Made by a program: the position numbers and the translations under genes. From Lepidodermella squamata (taxonomy: Eukaryota > Gastrotricha), in contig JBLDXI010000058.1 of the NCBI GenBank assembly GCA_047495785.1, positions 310,001-374,000 on the forward strand: DNA of 64,000 nt. The letters are read 5' to 3'. The notes below the pieces were generated by a model, which made no database searches, was not told the DNA's origin, and saw only the letters and a list, made by a program, of their open reading frames with translations. Shown here piece after piece: positions 52,429 to 64,000 of the stretch; the stretch's first letter is position 1; the number at the start of each line of letters is the position of its first letter.

Positions 52429-53523
52429 ATGGCTTCCCGCGCCGAGTCCGAGGGCGGAGTAAGTGTCGCTGCGTCAGGTAAACCCCACAGTGAAGCTCCT
52501 TCGAACGTCAGTTCATTGCCTTCAATTGTCAAATCAATACACGGCCCTGGGGTCCGTTATTACTATCTAAGTGGTCAAAAGAAATACGACGATCGATTTT
52601 GGGATACCAAAGCAAATCTCGATCTTTACAACTGGCAGTTTCACAGAAATCGAGTTAAGCTTCGTAAGTTTACTTTTAGAATGAAGTCCACCTTAGCTTT
52701 ATTTTTTTTCAGAGGGTAGTCACGTAGATGCAGATCTTCCAGCAGAATTTGTTAGGCAAGTTGAAATATTGGCTGATAGGGCGAAGCGAAAGAAGGCATT
52801 CGAGGAGAAGGAGATCGAAGAGAAAAATAAACTGCTTGCCGTATACAAACAGGGCGTCTCTCCAGACCCTTACGCTTACAAATTGGAGCCCATAGTAGAG
52901 GCTAGGAGATCTTTCTAGTAAGGATTAATTTCGATAGATTCACCTCTTACCTGTCTCGTTTTTTGTTCTCAGTAAAGAGAATTCAGAAGTCCTACGGCAG
53001 CGGAGATCTGTGGAGCTTAGTGAAGAGAATAAGGTAATAGCTGGGAAGAATAAGAAAGCTATTCGATCGATTCAATTTGACAAAGCGGAATCTTTTTATC
53101 AGGTAAAGCAAGCTTAAGTTCCTGAATTGCTTATTCCTTATTTTTCTGCATGTTGTGATTTTCAAGCACCATCTGAAGCAAATGTATAAACTAACGCGAT
53201 TCCCGGCTATCCAAAGCCAGCTGATAAAGGGTCAGATCTGCTTGCTTGATTTAACGCTGAGGAACCAGGCTAACTGGAGATATAATGTTGCAGGTGAATC
53301 GACTACTCCCCGCGACAGCAAGGCGCCATCGCAACTGGCGACGGACCGGTCATCCAAAGTCGAGAAACTTCCCCGTGACATCGTTAATAAACATCCAGTT
53401 CTTGGTCATGGAGGACACCCTGAGAAGGACAGTGGCAAACGAAAGACTCTGGTTTCAGCAGACCCTCGGCACACTCCGCCGGCGTCGCCCGAAGATGGAG
53501 ATATCAGAAACGCGGCTTTTTAA
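52429..53523 (+). CDS. Family C protein, copy 4
   Basis: Four exons: 52429-52663, 52713-52917, 52973-53102, 53167-53523; 308 aa. Exon 1 has the signature in its clearest form: VRYYYLSGQKKYDDRFWDTK, then ANLDLYNWQFHRNR, followed directly by the phase-1 intron. Exon 2 is a strongly charged coiled-coil candidate (ILADRAKRKKAFEEKEIEEK). Exon 3 is basic. Exon 4 ends in a Lys/Ser/Pro-rich tail. No signal peptide or membrane segment. It is on the opposite strand and about 8.5 kb from the other three copies. Unrecognised family. Confidence 0.74.
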
Positions 53524-53649
53524 CAAAAACCCTGTGCAATAGTAGAAAACCGCGTGCATTTCCCGGTGATCAAAAGTTGCTTTGTTAGTATTTCGACAAG
53601 AAAAATAAATAGTTACGGAGGGATAATTCTTTTTTTATTGAAAAACCAG

Positions 53650-54734
53650 TTACATTAAGCAGATTCTTGTTAATAGGGGCAAATCCGAAGGCTTTGGCGG
53701 CTCTACAGAATTAGCCCCCACTGGCTTTGTAAATTTATGCACTAGTAATGTCCTTAATGCTAAAACAGCGAAGGCCGCCAGGATGATACTCGCACCAACG
53801 ATGCTGTAAGGATGCGGTATTACGCCTACAACAATTATCTCCCAAAAATACTGAAAAATCAACTCAGAGATTGGATCGAGAGCTAAAAATGCTGGAGGGA
53901 GACTTTTTGACGCAAGCATATCCAGCGCAATTCTTCCACTGCCTAAGAGGCCTATGACTATGGTGGCTACTCGAATATGCGTCTCGCAGGGTGGAAGTCG
54001 AATGTCCCATACCAAGAAGATAATCGTCGCGATCCAACCGCTAACAAAACCGTGAATCGTAGAGACGCTAGCTATTGGGATTTCTTTTAGGCACGCGTAA
54101 GTTGAATACATAATTGATCCTAGGAGTATTGAGCCGAACGCCAAGATGCATCCAACAACATCAGGCGGATCGGAGTTGCTGAAAATGAAGTCTGGGCGGA
54201 CAATGAATGCGGCTCCTTAAAATGGAAAAATAAAAAAACCTCCTTAACGAAATTCAATTTCTAACCTGCAACACAAGCGAAAAACAGTGGGAAATCAGTG
54301 AGACGCGGTCGTTGCCGCAAGAATGGCCAACTTATCATCATGGTTAAAAAAGGACCCATCGCTGTGATTGTTGCGAAATCCGGCAAGCGGATCCTTTGAA
54401 CTGCATACAACGCAAGTCCGACCTTTCCTATTGCACTCATGCAGCGCAATGTCAGAAATGTCCACACTCTTTTGTTGTAGCGTCCGAATTCGATGATAGG
54501 CTCGCTTTTGTAGACAGCAATAGGCACTGCAGTGAAAAATACCGTCCATTGCCGGATCATGAGAACAAACGCCCCAGGCAATGGGTCGGCGGCTTCTGAT
54601 GAGGTCACTTTTTGGACGAAGACGTTGTAGACAGCGCCGGAAAGGCCGGCAGAGATCACGCAGATAAAACCGAACCACCATCGTAGGATGACCGAATTCT
54701 CCGGTATAACGTACCGTTTTCGGCGAAGAGTCAT
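53650..54734 (-). CDS. EamA/drug-metabolite-type transporter (SLC35G-like)
   Basis: Exons 54266-54734 and 53650-54215 with a 50-bp phase-1 intron; 344 aa. The protein is almost wholly hydrophobic with about ten transmembrane helices in two similar halves. Features include FICVISAGLSGAVYNVFVQK, PGAFVLMIRQWTVFF, IRLPDFATITAMGPFLTMMI and, in the second half, LDPISELIFQYFWEIIVVGV and YSIVGASIILAAFAVLA. Length and layout fit EamA-domain solute carriers such as the SLC35G/TMEM20 group; the substrate is unknown. The ATG at 54734 precedes a short cytosolic N-terminus. Confidence 0.72.
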
Positions 54735-55434
54735 AATTTGAAAATCATCATCTGAAAATGAAAACTGTGAAGTGGCCCCATATCGTTGCGAAGTTCATTA
54801 TACAGACATCTCACTGCCGGTCAGTACCTATGGGAGAAATTCTTATCGGGAATTTCTCGCCAATATACAGCCCAGCTTTGCGATAACAAAACGTACTCGT
54901 ATTAAACAATGTCTTTGCGTACTTTTTATTCAGATGACAACGGTAACAAAAAAGTTATAGTATTTAAAATTGCCAAAAACAGTCAAGTTTTTCTTGAGCT
55001 TTTTTACAGGATAATTATCTCGATTTTTCATACAGCTTTCTGAGCTACAAAATAAACTAAAACAAGGCGTACTGCGGTACCCGTCTGGTTGGGGTTTTAA
55101 TTTAACTAAATATGAGAATAATACTATCAGCTACTCACGAAACGATTTTTGCACATTTTGTTCCATGTCATGGCCCTTCCATCAGGATAAAATAGCGAGA
55201 AAAATATGACGGGTCGGAACAAATATAGGTAAAATTAACTTATTATGTAAAAAAATAAAAATAACAAAATTCAATGCGAATATCTGTTAATCGATGCGGA
55301 AACAACTAAATTGCCGTCATTTGATATTTACAGCGTAATTTTTCTAGCTATATTATGTACTCTGTTTTCGAATATCGCAGATGCTATGTATGACAAGGAG
55401 GAAGGATCATATTTTAGGTAAACATGAAGTCTGC
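54735..55434. other. Intergenic, no gene recognised
   Basis: 700 bp between the transporter start and the 3' end of the phosphatase gene. AT-rich. No ORF with support. Confidence 0.5.
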
Positions 55435-58400
55435 TCAGGAGCATTCAGAACCGAGCACATGGCTCACGAAGTTGTAAGCAAACGAGTATTGTTCTTGGTT
55501 CGGAATAAATTCTGGCCGAATATTGCGAATCATCCGCACGGTGTTGAATACGTCAACCTCGCCATCGCAGTCGACCTGTTCCTTCAGCAGGATTGTCAGA
55601 AGCGTCAGCCCGGTTCTCGTCGAAGCATCTCTATTCAACAAAATTTGCAAAAATTATGAAAAATCAGACAATTTTTAAATTTCAAAAATTATGAAAAAAT
55701 TACATTTTAATTTTAATTTGATTTCAATCTCAATTTTTTCTTATTTGAAATTGAAATAAAAATCAATTATTAATTTTCAATATTTGAAATTTTTTCCAAT
55801 TTTTTGAATTTCATTTGAATTTGAAAAATAATTAATCAAATTATTTCAACTCACAAGCAGTGAACGATAACTGGTCTGCCATGAGCCGATCGCCGTGTCT
55901 CATCGATACCGATGATAAACTCGGCGAACTGTTCGACCGAGGCCGGGACTCCCTTCACATTAGGCAGCCAGGCGCCAGTGTAGCCAAAGTGCCGCACCTC
56001 ACGATTTGCATCCGTTTTCTTCTGGGTATTATTCACACTTAGCACATCGACGACGTAAGGCCGAGAAGATTCCTCATTACTGCGGCTGCTAACCGCCGTT
56101 CTTCTCAGCGATTTTATCCGAAAAGCGCCGTGGTAGATCGACTCTGTCTCCTCGCTAGGCCCGATTGGGCAGTAGGTAGGGTCGAGGCACGGCTGCGGGT
56201 CCAGGCTAACAACAGCCGCGGCGTTGTAGTCCCAAACAACGGACCAAAAATCTGAAACTGTATGCGGCATCGGAGATTGAGCCGCGATTAACGACCTCGG
56301 TTTTTGATAGCCATCTAGCCAAATCGCTGAGATATAGTCCTGCTTATCATCGCTAGGCGTCAGCAATTGAACGCGGCAAAACGCGGGCGGTAGAATTCGT
56401 TGAACCCGGTTTTTGCCCGCGTTCTTCAAATCCATCGCCAGGTCGAATTCATTACGATTTATCGCCGGCTTCGTGCGTTCTAACACGTCGAATTCGCGCT
56501 GAAGCCGCTCGTTAGACACAGGGCCAACCATCGACAACGGGATGGCGGTTGATTTTACTAAATAGCTTGATAGCGCTTCGTAGACTAGGTCGTAAACGAA
56601 CATGTACTGTTCCAGGTTTTGCACCATTTTGTGCCGTTGTTCACGTAGCGTGTTAATAGTCGCTCTTATGTCGACTTCAACGTCGTGAGGCGAGTGCTTG
56701 GCTAGGGACATTTCAGCGCGTTTGATGGCGATATCAGCCGCTAACAGCGTACCGGTCCGGCCTATACCGGCGCTGCAGTGGACAAGGACTAGAGAACCGC
56801 CGTTCAAAAACTTGCCGCCATCTGCCGCGGTATCGCAATTCTGCGGCCTGCTGCTGAATGGCTGGATTTTGTTGATTTTTCGAAGGAATGTTAACACAGG
56901 CGTTGCGAAGCGCACGACGCGGTGATCTGGCCAGTTGGTGAACTGGAACTGGGTGACTACACGCGAGCATGTCTCGGTGCGTTCGCTAAGCGGGCGAACT
57001 CGAACTCGCAGGGTTCGCTTCACGTAGAAGGCGAAATTTTGCTCGCTGATTGTTTCGACGCTGATACCGTCGAAGACTGCTGATTCTTGCAGTTCTGGCC
57101 AATACTTGTAGCATTTCACTTTGCCTTTTTCGTGAGTCTAAAATGGAAAGAAAAGCCATATTACAAATAAGGTAATTGTATTGAAATCCCCTCATTTTTA
57201 CTTGTATAAGAGGCATTTTTTCCAAGGTCCTAACAATTCAGCCGCACTATACTTTGATTATTTTTTGGAACCATTTTCTAGTTGTAAATGTAAGTTTAGA
57301 AGTGAAAAGTGGGGTTGGACGAATTTTGCAGTAAAATCAAAATTCTTAGATCTAAACAAAATTTGCTAGTAAAATTCCAAATGTTCACATTTTTGGACCA
57401 TTGAATTCCTTATCAATTCAAATAAACGATGACAGATTCGACAAAAAAACAAAAATTAACATTTTTTAGCGCTCATTTTTCGCTGGAAATTTGAAGCTCC
57501 TGTCCTAAGCAACCCTTAGCCTCAATTTTTATATCGTTCGACACCTCGTTCATTGATGTTGAAGTGGCATTAAATCCTAACGATGTCATAAATCTCGCTA
57601 CACCCTACTTTTCAATTTTCAAAGGTCAGTTTCGAAATCTGAATTTTTTTCGATTTCTGAGCAAAATATTACCGGAATATTTTAGTATATCAAACAAATG
57701 AACACGAATTCCGAAGTACCGTAATGATGCAAATCGGACCTTATTGCATTCGGCCGAAAAATCAATTTAAATGTAAAGTTACCCAGTAAAAATCGAACGT
57801 AAAAATATATTTTACTCTACCTGAAAATTCACGTGAGTTGAATAGTTTGACTCTCAAGTACTTCCTAACAATTATTTTCTGAGAATTTATTGAGATGAAT
57901 CACACGAAAATCCTATTGCCACACGTCACTAAGTACCGATGAGTCAAAGCTTCAAGTCAAAGCAGGCCATAAAAATGTAGGTCACCTACAATATAGCCAA
58001 TTAAAGTTGGACAAGAAAAAGGTCAATAGTTTGAAAGGTATCAGGAAATAATTCCCACTAACTAAATCGGTTGATTTTCTGACCTTGTTGGTTGAAATAA
58101 ATTATTAAATTGAAAAATAAGAATTTTAGCAAAAATAGAAATAATATATATTTTCGATTCGTTTCAAGGCCATCTAAAAACTTGAAACCCCAACAAATTC
58201 TCTAGGCATTTTTATGTGAAAACATATTTTTTCTTCAAAAAAACTAACATTAGTAAGCATGACGACTCGGCTGACATTGAGCTGCCAAATCATTTTCCAG
58301 AACTCGCCAACAGTCGACCCACTGGGGCCCTGGGACGCAACGTACTCGCGCTCGCCACTCGCGCCCTTGATGTAACTCGCATTGACGTAAATCGGCTCTT

Positions 58401-61400
58401 TCGCGTTCATCTCATCGTCCAACAGCACGCAATTGAAATCGTAAGGAAACACATCCTTGTAGCGATTTCTCGCCGCGTTCAACTTCGACTTGCCAATGTC
58501 TTGAGTTTTGTCCAGTTTCCGCAACAACGACGCGAATTCCTTACGAAACAACGCGTTATCATCCGCCTTTCGGTCAACAATCGCCTGTTTCAGCCGATCG
58601 ACACGGACCGCGGTACAGGCAGAAGTTCCATTAATAGCACTACCAGCTGATTGTAATGCCGGGCTAGGCCAGGCGTTGGGGTTTGAAATATTCGCAATCT
58701 GACTTGACTGCAACGTCTCGCAAATCGAACCGGCCTTACTGCGTAAAGTTCCGTCCCTCGGCTGCTGCTCCAGGTCGAATTGCCCGGTTGTAGACGTTGG
58801 CGTCGAGTCAGTGGGCGGGGTGTTGAAACCAGCCAGGCCGATGCCCTGGTTCGGGACTTGAGTTTGACTGCTGCAAAACGCGGCTACGTCAGGCAATAGG
58901 CGGCCGTTAATTGAAACGGTGCCGTTGTGATTCGAGGTGAAGTGGGATTGGGTCGACTGATGCAGGGAGTTTTGTTTGATGAAGTAATCTTGGGGACCCA
59001 GGGCGGCAACGTGATCGGAAGCTCCGCTCGATGGCGAGATGTTAAACCGGCTGACTTTGTTGCGAGAAAATAGCTTCTTTTTCCTGAAAAAATTAGAACA
59101 TGAGCACATTATTTTGATCGTAAAAATATGAGAAAAAAATAAATTCCACCTTAACCATTCTAAATGACAATTTTTCCTGCTCATAATTCTTTCTTGGAAT
59201 TTTATTCCCCGTAAACCGACGAGAATTTTTTCAAACAAAATGTCTTTCAGCGGAACCAAGTTACAAAACTTGGCACCAAACGCAAACTAATAAAAAAGGC
59301 CATTTCCGAATAATTTTTATAGATCGCGTGGTCTGAAAATCGCGGAGAATTTCAATGGTGAGAAGGATTTTTGACGCATGAACGTTTCAGAAAATTCAGA
59401 AAAGGCAATTTTGGGCGAATAAATTATTTTAAATTTAAATTCCGCTCCCGGTCAAATTCGGTTCCACAACAGGCAATTTTTTTCCGGTTGCGATGTTCAT
59501 TAGGGAAGAAATTAAAAACAAAGAAAATTCGAAATTTTCAGAGATTTTCAGCAGCAACTATTGCGGAGAAATTGAATGAAAATTGATAAAATAGTTTTTA
59601 TCCGTTTTTTTTTGCAAAATTGCGAAGGAATGATCTCAAGAAACTGGACACTATAGGAACCCTAATACTGAATTTTTCAACTTTTTTAAAAAGCGTTGTA
59701 TTTTTCTGTCCTTGCAATTTGATAAGATTTAACTCACTTCATGAGTAAAATGCAGAGAACAGCCAATGCGCTCGCCACGCAACCGCAGCCAACAACAATG
59801 CCAATAATCATTGTCTGAGTCGGGGTGACCTTCCCATCGCCAGCCTTCGCATTCGCCTCACTGACCATATTCGCACTCGTGGTTGTTGCCGTCATTGGAG
59901 GTGTCGAAGTCGGCTGCGATTTTGACGAAGTCGACGAGGAAGATCTCGCTGGTGTCGGGTGGGTCTCAATCACCTTATCCGTCCAAGATGGAGATGTCGC
60001 CGACGAAAATTCGGGGGTTATAATCAAAGGTGACGACGTCACTTGTTGAGTTGAGGAAGACCTAGCAATGACTGGCGTAGGACGGCCTGTGCTCTGGGGC
60101 GGCCCGATTACGTAGACCTCAGCCGGTTCTGACCAGTCACTAGTCAGACCCCTTGTATTTATAACCCGGGCTTTCACTAGGGCCAGCTTCGAATTTGTCA
60201 TCCAAGACGATAAATCATTAACGCCGAAATCGTAAGTTCGAGCTAGGACATTAGTGATATTTAGGACCATTTGAACTTGAAGGTTAGAAACAACAAGCTG
60301 AGTAAGAGCTAATGGGCAGTTTGAGTCGATTTCCAACTCCCATTGAATTGTGATCGACATTTTCGATTGGCGAATAACCGTCATATTGAAAGGCGCGGAG
60401 GGTACTGAAAATTAAATAAAAAAATTGTTAAAAAAATTAAATTAATAAAATTATCAAAATTATTAAAAAATTATTGAAATTAATACAAATTTTAATTTTT
60501 GAAATTTTTGAAATTATTGAAAAATTGAAAAATTACCGTTGCAAGTCGTTGTAACAGTCAAAGTTTCTGAGCGGTACATTTCCTCCACCTGCGGGCCTTC
60601 ACTCATAGCCATAACAGCGAAGTATTGCTGGTTATTTGGTTTCAAATTCGAAATCACAGTTGAGCATTCCATCTCAGACGCGCCCCTTAGGCACGAAGAA
60701 TTCGTCTCGACCAGCAAAAATTTGATCAAATTTTCGCCATTCACCTGCTCGCTCGACGACGGCATTCGAGCCGAGTAGAGCCAATAAGCCACCTTAAAGC
60801 TGGTCGGGAATTCAGCGGGCGACGGCTCGACGGTCCAGTGAAGCGTGACGGTTGTAGCTGTTGTATCTTTCACGCTGATTTTCAACGGAATCCCCGTCCA
60901 AATTGAGTTGTAAACCGCATCGCCCTCTTCACGCTCGGTATTTTTGTACCAAACAGCTATTGTGTAGTTGGAATCTGCTCGAATGTCGCTGAGCTCAACA
61001 CTCCGCCGCCTGCCAGACATCGAAATTTGCTTATCAGGGATGGCTTGATTCAACTCGTAATAGGATAGTAAGAACTCGCCGGGTTCCGGGCAGTCGGCCG
61101 AGCGGATTGGCGGCTCGAATGAAACTTGAATTTCCGGAACGCCCCGGCGCCATTTTATCACTGACGTCAGCGTAGCGATAGGGCCTGGTTTGCCACACAG
61201 GGTGACTAATGGGTTGATGGACCAACTTATCGTGCCGTTATCGCCGCCTGCCTCGGGCCGAACTGGGATAATTCCGACCAGGTAATGCGACTGGGCGTCT
61301 AAATCGCGTAGTCGGAACTGGCACGAAGTCCGACTGCCGCACGCTCTGTCGTCGATGAGAGCTTGAAATGTTGAATTTATCAATTCCTCGCTGACGTAAC

Positions 61401-62794
61401 TAGGCGGCCGGGTAACTAGAGGCTCCCCGGTATCGAGGGGTAGCACGAAAATTCGGTAGGCGATGACTGGTCCGACGCCGATATCGTCGTTTTGATCCCA
61501 CCGGCTCCAGCGAATTCGGGCTGAATTGTTTGATACATCGTCGAAAATCAGCTTTAACGCTGCGAATCGAGGCAGGGTGAGTGGCCGAATTTCGATGCTT
61601 TGCCGAACTGAGGCGCCGTTCATGTTGGCGGCGAAGCATAGCAAACGGCGGCTGGTGTTTTGAGGGATGCCAGGGACGTTAACCGAGGCTAGATATGCGG
61701 TCGTATTGACTCGGGTGACGTTGATTGGACCCAGCCAGATGGGTGGGTTAATTTCCTAGCAAAATTTAAGTCAAGATTAAAAAATGGATCTGCATGGAAT
61801 TTTCAAATAATTTTCAACTTAAAGATTTCGCGTTTAATTTGAAGTTTTATGGGCAATCATTTTTTCAGAATTTTATACTTTTTAGACCAAATGTCCCAAG
61901 GTGGCTCCGAATTCGAACGCGTCAAATTTCCTCTTTTTATGACGTTTCCTGTTGATATTTTTCGGCCCAGGCGCCAAGATATAAGGAAAGTCAACACTGC
62001 TGCTTGGGAAATATAAATTAAAAAATTAAATCAAGGAAATTAAAAAAAAAATAAAAATTTTATTAAAGAAATTGAAAAAAAATTAAAAAATACTACCAAG
62101 TCCACCCAAAAATAGTTTCCTATCAAGAAAAAACTTACATCACTAAGTTCGATGGAAATCGTTGTAGGTATCGCAGGAGGCAAGCCGTCGACCGTGCAAT
62201 TGGCAGTAGAATTCTGCCCAGGGTTAACGCTATTATACGACATGAGCGTCGTCATAGTTCGTTGCACATCTAAAAAAAAGAACGAGGTCGTAAAAAAAAT
62301 CCACCTCATTCTACAGAATATTTACTTTTCACCAGCATTGTAGCTTCGATTTTTCGACCCACAGGTATAAAATTCGCTGGACATGTCGCGATCGTTTTCA
62401 GCCAGCAACGAGTCACGTTGTCAGCGGTTTGCATGCCACTGTCTAGCAGCAACGGCAAATCTCGCATTCGGACCGCAACCGATTTGCACGCGGGTGCGTT
62501 TGAGCATCTTTTCAGGCAAGCCTCGAGATTCGCAACAGTCAGGCCGTCCTCGGAAACTACGCTCATAAAATTGCCGGGGCAGTTGCCGAGCTGGTTGATG
62601 TAATAATAAGCATCTCCCTTAAAGAGCATCGGAACTTTCCGCTCATTCGGCGGAATCGGCGTCGTAGTCGGCCCGTTTTCGTCAGCTATGACTTCTGCAT
62701 TTTCCGATTCGTAGTAGTCGATGGCATTACCTGCAAGAGCAACACCAGGCAGTAGCATACAAAAAACGAGGCGAAAAATCGTTGAAAAACGCAT
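55435..62794 (-). CDS. Receptor-type protein tyrosine phosphatase with FN3 repeats and tandem PTP domains
   Basis: Seven exons in phase: 62326-62794, 62139-62269, 60537-61755, 59738-60404, 58249-59083, 55855-57137, 55435-55630; 1599 aa. Signal peptide, then a Cys-rich PAN/apple-like segment (LEACLKRCSNAPACKSVAVR). Several fibronectin type III domains follow, with a Ser/Thr-rich stalk and a single TM (about 803-827: IIGIVVGCGCVASALAVLCI). Cytosolic D1 has VVMLTN joined to THEKGKVKCYKYWP across a 1.1-kb intron, WPD at about 1176, and VHCSAGIGRTG with the nucleophile Cys at about 1228. D2 keeps HC-x5-R (HCLDASTRTG, assembled over the last intron) but its WPD position reads WLP. D1 should be active and D2 weak or regulatory. 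Plasma membrane; it dephosphorylates tyrosine in adhesion or growth signalling. Confidence 0.83.
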
Positions 62795-64000
62795 CGTTCA
62801 TTTAATCATAATTAAATGGTTTTCTTTTGGTAAAAAACCTCTGCCTATAATAACAAAGTGATCAAGGTTAGATAAACTCATCAGCATCGTCGCGTCCGAA
62901 GCCTGAGGCGTGATATGAACTAGACGACGGGTGATTAAACAGTATAAAACCTAACCCACGACGTGACTCCATGGGTGCCACGGCGCTCTGACCTGTATTA
63001 TTAATATTGTTTTTAGAAATATCTATAAATAACAATAATAGGAACGCGAATATTAATGGCTGTAAAACACTTCCCAGTCTAGGTATCGCAGGACACAAAA
63101 TGATGGTTGGTCTCTGAACAAATGTGAGCCATTGTTGTCGCTCGCGCGCACAACATGCGCACCCTACACGCGACAACAATATTGCCAAAAATATAATGGC
63201 GCGTTTTTAGGCGAGGTGATTTTGCGCCTCTGTATATTACTTATTTAAATATCCCACGTTTTAGGCAACGCAGAGCGCGTAAAGGCTATATACCTGTAGG
63301 CCTATAAATATATCTGGAAACGTGTGTTAAATATATACGATGGAGAGGTGTAAAATAAAATATTACAGACCTTGATAATATATATGTGCGGATCGTTTAC
63401 TTCCGTAGAAGCGGCGTCTCCGAATAACCAACCGCTTGTCTCTACGACTACTACTGTGCGCGAAATACAGAACGACGTGTGCGCATTTAAATGACGCGCA
63501 CACCTTGTGCGCGCGTGTCAAAAATATGCAAATTAAGGTGGGCCGTCGCGCTCGCGCACCACATTTTCCTCAATGAACGAGGCTATAGGTGGCTCTAAGA
63601 GAAAGAATAATATGTTGTATAAAATAGTAGAATTATGATTCACGTCGATAAAATCGCCCGTCATTCAAATCGAGATGACGACCTGGGGTGATATTGTATA
63701 TTCGATATGCTAGCAATATGACAATGAAGCGAGTACACGTTAATGCCGCCGCCTTAACAGACTATATGCGGCTGTAAAAGTGCCCCGCGCAGACTCTATT
63801 AGGCCCCTTATTAGGCGACTTGAGGTCAGTATGCTAATTAATAAATCATGTCGCGAGTGGCTTGGAGGCTGTCGACAATAAGCTTTATTTACAAAATCAG
63901 CTCTGTCTGTGTAAGCCGGACAAGCTTCACGCTGAAAGAATATTCGCCTGGTCAAAAGTGAACAACGAATGGGTTTATTTTCGGGACAATTAAGAGAAGT
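62795..64000. other. Upstream/intergenic region, no gene supported
   Basis: 1.2 kb beyond the phosphatase start. Part of it (63110-63190 and 63450-63570) is unusually rich in GCGC and CGCG words for this window, such as GTGCGCGCGTGTC near 63508. An open frame at 62868-63188 on the minus strand has a hydrophobic stretch but no ATG, so I do not call it. It probably contains the phosphatase promoter. Confidence 0.5.

Noticed and set aside
54295-54681. 128-aa alternative minus-strand frame over the transporter
   Set aside because: It overlaps the hydrophobic transporter exon in another frame and is Arg/Cys-rich without structure; a shadow frame.
62868-63188. 106-aa minus-strand open frame with a hydrophobic segment
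   Set aside because: No ATG at its start, no upstream exon I could join, no similarity; could be a terminal exon but unsupported.
1-64000. CRISPR array, integrated virus or bacterial transfer
   Set aside because: No regularly spaced repeats, no viral polymerase, capsid or integrase signatures, and intron-bearing animal gene families throughout.

Overview
This is compact eukaryotic nuclear DNA. Genes are split by very short GT-AG introns, mostly 47-63 bp, often with a TTTCAG-type acceptor. Gene content is animal: class C GPCRs, Cys-loop channels, a receptor tyrosine phosphatase with FN3 domains, a claudin-like 4TM protein and RING-CH ligases. A DUF268 protein, the short introns and the TTTCAG acceptors point to a nematode, but a tardigrade or another compact ecdysozoan cannot be excluded from sequence alone. 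No bacterial, viral or CRISPR sequence was seen. Region 0-38.5 kb is an accessory-looking array of lineage-type gene families. It holds six intronless GABA-B-like class C receptors (2, 3618, 6471, 10727, 30484, 36085; one starts outside the window, one carries a late frameshift). Three short RING-CH membrane proteins sit between them (13100, 17985, 28594). So do four intronless small secreted proteins with four cysteines (family A: 16786, 27867, 29449, 33730) and two members of a second small secreted family (family B: 17292, 19789), each with one phase-1 intron. Two more B members lie at 46507 and 49938. Embedded among these are a kinase-ankyrin fusion (14201), a repeat-rich 20.3-22.6 kb block with a tRNA-like element, a DUF268 type II membrane protein (22660), a 3-ketoacyl-CoA reductase/17-beta-HSD type SDR (24948), a 500-bp MITE (26110) and a claudin-like gene (35162). 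Region 38.9-53.5 kb holds four paralogues of an unrecognised charged, partly coiled-coil protein (family C: 38950, 40313, 41753, 52429) defined by a FW[DN][TS]..N.D...W..HR signature and a conserved phase-1 intron. It also holds two paralogous Cys-loop channel subunits (44551 +, 47592 -), two family B genes and a possible globin-like gene (51205). Region 53.6-62.8 kb is more ordinary: an EamA/SLC35-type transporter and a 1599-aa receptor tyrosine phosphatase (PAN-like + FN3 + TM + tandem PTP). The last 1.2 kb has no gene I can support. Working idea (inference): the interleaving of orphan receptors with small secreted proteins and membrane E3 ligases looks like a fast-evolving extracellular signalling or recognition cluster. 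The secreted A or B proteins are candidate ligands or modulators of the intronless receptors, and the RING-CH proteins are candidate regulators of receptor turnover. Exon coordinates were deduced by hand from splice consensus, reading phase and paralogue alignment.
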